Source: an uncultured Rikenellaceae bacterium (GTDB lineage Bacteria > Bacteroidota > Bacteroidia > Bacteroidales > UBA932). From it: a stretch of 11,287 bases of DNA. Under the pieces are notes generated by a model. The model saw only the letters and a program-made list of their open reading frames with translations, ran no database searches and was not told the origin of the DNA. The stretch is taken from contig CALCYB010000063.1 of assembly GCA_937906485.1 (NCBI GenBank), positions 1 to 11,287 of the forward strand, given 5' to 3'. A program made the position numbers and the translations under genes. This document shows positions 6,840-11,287 of this stretch, piece by piece (the stretch's first letter is position 1; each line of letters starts with the position of its first letter).

Positions 6840-9365
6840 ATGAAAATTAGAGCGATTCTGACGTTGTGTTTGTTGCTGTCCCCGATTTTTGCATTTTCGC
6901 AGGAAACGGAGGGTGGCAAGTCCAATGATGTGGTGGTCAGTTATGAACGACCGCAACGTTATGTGATTGGCGGAATTGAAGTTACTGGGATGAAATACTT
7001 GAGTCCCGATCAGATTCTCGCTTTGTCCGGACTGAAGGTGGGGCAATCTGTCGTGCTTCCGAGTATGGATGTGTCTGACGGTTTGCGCCGCATTTCCATG
7101 CAACAATCCTATTTTTCAGATATCGCCCTGTACATTGATTCGCTTTCGGCCCGTAGGGATACGGCTTACCTCCGTCTGGATCTGCAGCAGCGTCCGCGTG
7201 TTTCCCGTTGGAGTTTCCGTGGGGTAAAGAACTCGGAGCAGTCGGACCTGCGTGAACGGATGAATCTCAAACGGGGTGCCGCCATTTCAGAATACATGGT
7301 CCGTTCCAACATGGAAGTCATCAAGGACTACTACAAGGAAAAAGGTTTTATCAAGGCGGAAGTTGATGTGATCCAACGGCGTGATACCATGATTTCCAAT
7401 GCTGTCCAGGTGCTTTTTGAGGTGAACAGAGGACCAAAGGTCAAAGTCCGTACCATTACTTTTGAAGGCAACAACAACATTGAGGAAGGGAAGTTGGTGG
7501 CCGCCATGAAAAAGACCAGTGACCGCCGTTTGCGGAGCCTCTTCAAGCCGAAGAAATTCAACGAAGACGAATATGTCAAGGACAAGCAGGCCATGCTGAA
7601 TGTATTCAGTGAAGCCGGTTTTAGGGATGCCCGCATTGTCAAGGACTCCATTTATTATGTGGAGGATGACCGTCTCGGGATTCATTTTGTCATCGATGAA
7701 GGCCAACGTTATTATTTCCGGAACATTACCTGGACCGGAAACTCCCTGTACACCGAAGAAGACTTGAACAGCGTGCTGAAAATTGCCAAAGGGGATATCT
7801 ATGATGTGGTTACCCTGCAGAAACGTCTCTACGGTGACGGCCGTAAGATGGAAATGGATGTGTCTTCGCTGTACAAGGACCAGGGTTATCTTTTCTTCAG
7901 TGTCAATCCTGTAGAAATCAATATTGAAGGAGACTCTGTGGATGTGGAACTGCGGATGATCGAAGGCAAGCCTGCTACGTTCAACAACATCATCATCAGC
8001 GGGAACACCATCACCAACGAACGGGTGGTCCGCCGGCAGTTGTTCACCCGTCCGGGCTACTTGTACAGCCAGTCCCTGCTGGAACGTTCCATCCGGGAAA
8101 TCTCGTCCATGGGCCACTTCGATCCGGAGCATGCCATGGACCCGTCCAAAGGTTTTGCCGTGATTCCCAACCAGAAGAACAATACGGTTGACATTACTTA
8201 CAACGTGGCAGAAAAACCCAACTCCCAACTGGAACTTTCCGGGGGATGGGGCGGTTACTCCTTTGTGGGGACCGTTGGGGTAAGTTTCAACAACTTCTCC
8301 ATCCGCCGCCTGTTTGACAAGGGAGCCTGGAAGCCGGTGCCGCTGGGTGATGCACAGACCCTCTCTTTCCGCTTCCAGACCAACGGTACCTATTATACGG
8401 CTTTGTCAGCCAGCTTTATGGAGCCTTGGCTCTTTGGTAAGAAGCCGACCTCGTTGAACCTGACCGGCTACTACAGCCGTCAGACCAACTCCTATTATCT
8501 CTATCAGAACACGGACGAGTATTTTGAAGTCTATGGGGTGGCGGCCGGTTTGGGCAGCCGTCTCAAATGGCCGGACAACTATTTTGTGCTGTACCACGAA
8601 TTGTCATGGCAGACATACAACCTCCACGACTGGAACTACAACTTCTTGTTCAGCAATGGTGTCTCCCATAACCTGAGTTACAAGATCTCCTTGAGCCGCA
8701 ATTCAACCGACCAGATGATCTACCCTCGTGAAGGTTCTGATTTCCTGCTCTCGTTGCAGCTGACGCCTCCCTATTCTGCATTCCGTCCGGAAACGACCGA
8801 CTACAAGAACATGACAGACCAGCAGCGTTACCGTTGGATCGAGTACCACAAATGGACCTTCAAAGGTACGCTCTATACGAAACTCATCGGCGACCTGGTG
8901 TTGATGACCCGGGCACAGTTCGGATACTTGGGTACATATAACCGCAATTTGGGCTATTCTCCTTTTGAAGGCTATCAGGTCGGAGGGGACGGTATGTCCG
9001 GTTATAACTCCTACGGATCGGAAATCATCGGTCTGCGTGGCTACGAAAACTATTCGTTGACACCGATGGAAGACGGAGTCTATGCCGGTCGGGTGTATGA
9101 CAAATTTACTTTGGAACTCCGTTACCCCTTGATGTTGCAGCCCACTTCCACCATCTTCTTCCTGGCATTCCTGGAAGGAGGTAATGCCTGGGCCGATATC
9201 CGTGATTTCAACCCCTTTGAAATCAAGCGTTCGGCTGGGGTAGGGGTCCGCATCTTCCTGCCGATGATCGGTATGTTGGGTATTGACCTCGGTTATGGTT
9301 TCGACCACGTTGGCGGAACCCGCGGAGGATGGCAGCCCCACTTTGTGATAGGACAACAGTTTTAA
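6840..9365 (+). CDS. bamA: BamA outer-membrane protein assembly factor (Omp85 family)
   Basis: BamA is the central outer-membrane insertase that folds beta-barrel proteins. The 841-residue precursor has a signal peptide (about 1-20, cut near FAFS|QE). Five POTRA-like repeats follow at roughly 41-118, 119-198, 201-288, 291-376 and 379-457, each opening with a strand such as IGGIEVTGMKYLS, SRWSFRGVKNSE, RTITFEGNNNI, RNITWTGNSLY or NNIIISGNTIT. The barrel begins near 462 (QLELSGGWGGYSFVG) and ends in VIGQQF with the expected C-terminal aromatic residue. The Omp85 signature loop RGY is at 733-735 (GLRGYENYSL). The ATG at 6840 follows an A/T-rich leader with no Shine-Dalgarno sequence. The soluble OmpH/Skp gene starts 12 nt downstream, so chaperone and insertase are probably co-expressed. 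Other Bam lipoproteins are not in the window. Confidence 0.97.
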   Translation: MKIRAILTLCLLLSPIFAFSQETEGGKSNDVVVSYERPQRYVIGGIEVTGMKYLSPDQILALSGLKVGQSVVLPSMDVSDGLRRISMQQSYFSDIALYIDSLSARRDTAYLRLDLQQRPRVSRWSFRGVKNSEQSDLRERMNLKRGAAISEYMVRSNMEVIKDYYKEKGFIKAEVDVIQRRDTMISNAVQVLFEVNRGPKVKVRTITFEGNNNIEEGKLVAAMKKTSDRRLRSLFKPKKFNEDEYVKDKQAMLNVFSEAGFRDARIVKDSIYYVEDDRLGIHFVIDEGQRYYFRNITWTGNSLYTEEDLNSVLKIAKGDIYDVVTLQKRLYGDGRKMEMDVSSLYKDQGYLFFSVNPVEINIEGDSVDVELRMIEGKPATFNNIIISGNTITNERVVRRQLFTRPGYLYSQSLLERSIREISSMGHFDPEHAMDPSKGFAVIPNQKNNTVDITYNVAEKPNSQLELSGGWGGYSFVGTVGVSFNNFSIRRLFDKGAWKPVPLGDAQTLSFRFQTNGTYYTALSASFMEPWLFGKKPTSLNLTGYYSRQTNSYYLYQNTDEYFEVYGVAAGLGSRLKWPDNYFVLYHELSWQTYNLHDWNYNFLFSNGVSHNLSYKISLSRNSTDQMIYPREGSDFLLSLQLTPPYSAFRPETTDYKNMTDQQRYRWIEYHKWTFKGTLYTKLIGDLVLMTRAQFGYLGTYNRNLGYSPFEGYQVGGDGMSGYNSYGSEIIGLRGYENYSLTPMEDGVYAGRVYDKFTLELRYPLMLQPTSTIFFLAFLEGGNAWADIRDFNPFEIKRSAGVGVRIFLPMIGMLGIDLGYGFDHVGGTRGGWQPHFVIGQQF

Positions 9366-9377
9366 TAATTAATAGAT

Positions 9378-9923
9378 ATGAAAAAAAGTATTTTGTTATT
9401 TGCGCTGGTGCTGGGTTTTGCAGTGACTGCGAATGCGCAACAAAAGTCAGGTCACCTGAATTTTCAGGAAATCGTTTACTTGACTTCCGACATGGATTCT
9501 GCAACCGTCGTATTGGAAAAATACGGAAAGGAACTCAATGACATGTTTACCAGCATGCAACAGGAGTACCAATCCAAACTGGGAGATTACCAAGCTTTGA
9601 GTGCCAACTGGACACAAGCGGTGCTGGAAGCAAAGACCCGCGAACTTCAAGAAATGGAAGTGCGCATCCAATCGTTCCAACAAAGTGCTTACCAGGAAAT
9701 GCAAACCAAACAAAGCCAATTGTTTGGCCCCATTTATCAAAAGGTAAGCCAAGCCATTCAAAAAGTAGCGAAAGCCAATGCGCTGGTGTATGTGTTTGAC
9801 ACCTCTGCTCAAGGTCTGCTGTATGTGGATGAGCTGGTGAGCATGGATCTTTCTGTTGCCGTGAAGAACGAATTGTCCATCCCGTTGGACAAACAGCTTC
9901 CCGTACAGCAACCGGCCCAATAA
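9378..9923 (+). CDS. OmpH/Skp-family periplasmic chaperone (soluble)
   Basis: This 181-residue protein has a type I signal peptide cut after TANA (Ala20|Gln21), with no lipobox. The mature part starts GHLNFQEIVYLTSDMDSA, the first body strand and helix of OmpH/Skp. A Gln/Glu/Lys-rich coiled-coil hairpin follows (about 40-135), then the body returns at ALVYVFDTSAQGLLYVDE (about 135-155) before a Pro/Gln-rich tail. Such proteins bind unfolded outer-membrane proteins in the periplasm and pass them to the BAM complex. The gene is 12 nt downstream of bamA and is followed by an intrinsic terminator, so it is the last gene of this transcription unit. It is a distant paralogue of the lipoprotein at 3644-4243. 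The family assignment is firm; a strict skp symbol is not justified. Confidence 0.93.
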   Translation: MKKSILLFALVLGFAVTANAQQKSGHLNFQEIVYLTSDMDSATVVLEKYGKELNDMFTSMQQEYQSKLGDYQALSANWTQAVLEAKTRELQEMEVRIQSFQQSAYQEMQTKQSQLFGPIYQKVSQAIQKVAKANALVYVFDTSAQGLLYVDELVSMDLSVAVKNELSIPLDKQLPVQQPAQ

Positions 9924-9945
9924 TTCCCTCATTTGAGCTTCCCTT

Positions 9946-9988
9946 AACGGAAACTGTCTGCGTTCTGGCGCATCAGTTTCCGTTTTTT
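9946..9988 (+). terminator. Intrinsic terminator after the bamA-ompH unit
   Basis: A perfect 11-bp stem, aacggaaactg (9946-9956) pairing with cagtttccgtt (9974-9984), is followed by a T tract (T83-T88 of this block, 9983-9988). Inside the loop, tgcg (9959-9962) and cgca (9969-9972) can pair further, leaving a six-base loop. It lies 23 bp after the chaperone stop and separates the envelope genes from korA. Confidence 0.92.
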
Positions 9989-10038
9989 CTATCATTTTGT
10001 AAGTGAATGGAAATAATTTCATCAAATCATTTCGTTTA

Positions 10039-10056
10039 GTAAGGAATAATCCTTAC
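10039..10056. promoter_or_regulatory. Palindrome overlapping the korA promoter (operator candidate)
   Basis: GTAAGGA (10039-10045) and TCCTTAC (10050-10056) form a perfect 7-bp inverted repeat around the 4-nt spacer ATAA. Its right arm overlaps the first three bases of the -7 box at 10054-10061, so a bound protein would block polymerase. There is no T tract, so it is not a terminator. It does not resemble the usual Rex or FNR/CRP sites, and the regulator is unknown. Confidence 0.5.
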
Positions 10057-10061
10057 ATTTG
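10054..10061 (+). promoter_or_regulatory. Putative korA promoter
   Basis: TACATTTG matches the Bacteroidota -7 consensus TAnnTTTG exactly. TTCG at 10031-10034 is one base from the TTTG -33 box, with a 19-bp spacer, making this the most complete promoter in the window. The ATG of korA is 20 nt past the -7 box, so the leader is short and A/T-rich. Confidence 0.65.
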
Positions 10062-10081
10062 TGGAGTAAAATATCTATCCT

Positions 10082-11287
10082 ATGCAGCATAAAGTAATAG
10101 ACGCGCAAGACGTTGTTATCAGATTTGCAGGAGATTCCGGTGACGGTATGCAGTTGACCGGGACTTTGTTTGCAGATGCTTCTGCCTTATATGGTAATGA
10201 AATTTCTACGTTCCCGGATTATCCCGCTGAAATTCGCGCACCCCAAGGAACGGTTTCCGGTGTATCCGGATTCCAAGTCCATGTCGGCAGTGTGGAAGTC
10301 AATACCCCTGGAGACTTGTGTGACGTGTTGGTTGCCATGAATCCTGCGGCATTGAAAGCCAACGCAAAATGGGCAAAACCCACCGCTACCATCATTGTGG
10401 ATGCGGATGCCTTTGATGAAAAAGGCATTCAGAAAGCCGGTTTTGCTACCATGGATCCGATCCGTGAACTGAAAATAGAAGACCGAAATATCATTTTGGC
10501 TCCGATTACATCGTTGACCAAAGAAAGTTTGAAAGACAGCGGTCTGGATACCAAAGCCATTGTCCGTTCAAAGAACATGTTTACTCTCGGGATGTGTTAT
10601 TTCATGTTCAACCGTCCGATGGAGTTCACGTTCGAATACCTTGAACGCAAATTCAGAAAAAAACCGCAACTGATCGAAACCAACAAAAAGGTGCTTCAGG
10701 ACGGTTATAACTATGCTGGTAACATTCACGCGATTGCCAATACCTATACCATCAAGCCGGCCAAGCAGGAAAAGGGCCTGTACCGTAACATCAACGGTAA
10801 CCAGGCAACTGCATGGGGGCTGTTGGCTGCTTCGGAAAAATCAGGAAGACCGCTGTTCTGCGGTTCTTACCCGATTACCCCCGCAACGGCTATTCTGGAA
10901 GAATTGGCCATTCACAAAGAGCTCGGCGCCAAGACGCTGCAATGCGAAGACGAAATTGCAGGCATCTGTACCTCTATCGGTGCTGCCTATGCCGGCAGTT
11001 TTGCCGTGACGACGACTTCAGGCCCCGGCCTTTCCTTGAAATCCGAAGCCTTGGGTCTGGCCATGATTACCGAGTTGCCCTTGGTGATTGTTGACGTACA
11101 ACGTTCCGGTCCGTCCACCGGTATTCCGACCAAAACTGAACAAACGGACCTGAATCAGGCTTTGTATGGCCGCAACGGGGAATGTCCGATCATGGTAATG
11201 GCTGCCCACTCACCGTCTCACTGCTTTGATGCTGCCTTCTATGCCGGCAAGTATGCCATGGAACACATGATGCCCGTTATTCTGCTT
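10082..11287 (+). CDS. korA: 2-oxoacid (2-oxoglutarate-type):ferredoxin oxidoreductase, alpha subunit with fused gamma domain (3' end cut)
   Basis: The visible 402 codons start at the ATG at 10082 and run off the right edge; full family members are about 600-620 residues. The enzyme oxidatively decarboxylates a 2-oxoacid, probably 2-oxoglutarate, to the acyl-CoA while reducing ferredoxin. The N-terminal gamma domain (about 10-200) opens with IRFAGDSGDGMQLTGTLFA and continues TFPDYPAEIRAPQGTVSGVSGFQVH. The alpha (pyrimidine-binding) domain begins near 232 (GLYRNINGNQATAWGLL) and shows YPITPATAI (263-271), TTSGPGLSLKSEALGLA (311-327) and VDVQRSGPSTGIPTKTEQTD. The gamma-alpha fusion order is typical of KorA. 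It has its own promoter and follows a terminator, so it starts a new transcription unit. The thiamine-diphosphate beta subunit (korB) would be expected just past the edge. Substrate choice (2-oxoglutarate versus another 2-oxoacid) is inferred from family resemblance. Confidence 0.92.
   Translation, partial: MQHKVIDAQDVVIRFAGDSGDGMQLTGTLFADASALYGNEISTFPDYPAEIRAPQGTVSGVSGFQVHVGSVEVNTPGDLCDVLVAMNPAALKANAKWAKPTATIIVDADAFDEKGIQKAGFATMDPIRELKIEDRNIILAPITSLTKESLKDSGLDTKAIVRSKNMFTLGMCYFMFNRPMEFTFEYLERKFRKKPQLIETNKKVLQDGYNYAGNIHAIANTYTIKPAKQEKGLYRNINGNQATAWGLLAASEKSGRPLFCGSYPITPATAILEELAIHKELGAKTLQCEDEIAGICTSIGAAYAGSFAVTTTSGPGLSLKSEALGLAMITELPLVIVDVQRSGPSTGIPTKTEQTDLNQALYGRNGECPIMVMAAHSPSHCFDAAFYAGKYAMEHMMPVILL

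Noticed and set aside
7287..8228. Minus-strand ORF (313 codons) opposite the bamA POTRA region
   Set aside because: The bamA reading is unambiguous over this stretch; the antisense translation is His/Phe-rich with no domain.
1..11287. A novel defence, mobile or biosynthetic system
   Set aside because: Every gene longer than about 500 bp belongs to a known core family, there are no transposase, integrase, toxin, phage or CRISPR signals, and intergenic regions are short.

Overview
The window looks like core chromosome of a Bacteroidota (Bacteroidales-type) bacterium. Three things point there: several intergenic regions carry the Bacteroidota -7 promoter box TAnnTTTG (5044-5051 minus, 4277-4284 minus, 6800-6807 plus, 10054-10061 plus); start codons lack Shine-Dalgarno sequences and follow A/T-rich leaders; and the gene set fits the phylum (long-form PurC, lipoprotein and soluble OmpH proteins beside BamA, a fused gamma/alpha 2-oxoacid:ferredoxin oxidoreductase subunit, a LysM plus PBP1-like envelope protein). 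I cannot name a genus.

Left half (1-5025), all on the minus strand and read right to left: pdxJ (pyridoxine 5'-phosphate synthase), a lipoprotein of the OmpH/Skp chaperone family, a GT4 glycosyltransferase, purC (SAICAR synthase), and a secreted LysM/periplasmic-binding-like protein cut by the window edge. After pdxJ the genes are packed as one probable operon: 6 nt separate the OmpH lipoprotein from the glycosyltransferase, 24 nt separate it from purC, and purC overlaps the LysM gene by 4 nt (ATGA).

Right half (5112-11287), all on the plus strand: nadK (NAD kinase), uppS (undecaprenyl diphosphate synthase), bamA (outer-membrane insertase), a soluble OmpH/Skp chaperone, a strong intrinsic terminator at 9946-9988, then korA with its own promoter, cut by the right edge. 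pdxJ and nadK diverge from an 86-bp region (5026-5111).

Functionally this is an envelope-biogenesis neighbourhood (UppS makes the lipid carrier for cell-wall and glycan synthesis, BamA and two OmpH-type chaperones handle outer-membrane proteins, the LysM protein binds the wall) mixed with housekeeping cofactor, purine and energy genes. I see no mobile element, RNA gene, CRISPR array or defence module, and no sign of a new multi-gene system. The points worth a second look are small: a palindrome overlapping the korA promoter, a perfect 12-bp tandem duplication at the glycosyltransferase/purC junction, an in-frame lipoprotein/glycosyltransferase junction, and two differently anchored OmpH paralogues on either side of nadK-uppS-bamA.
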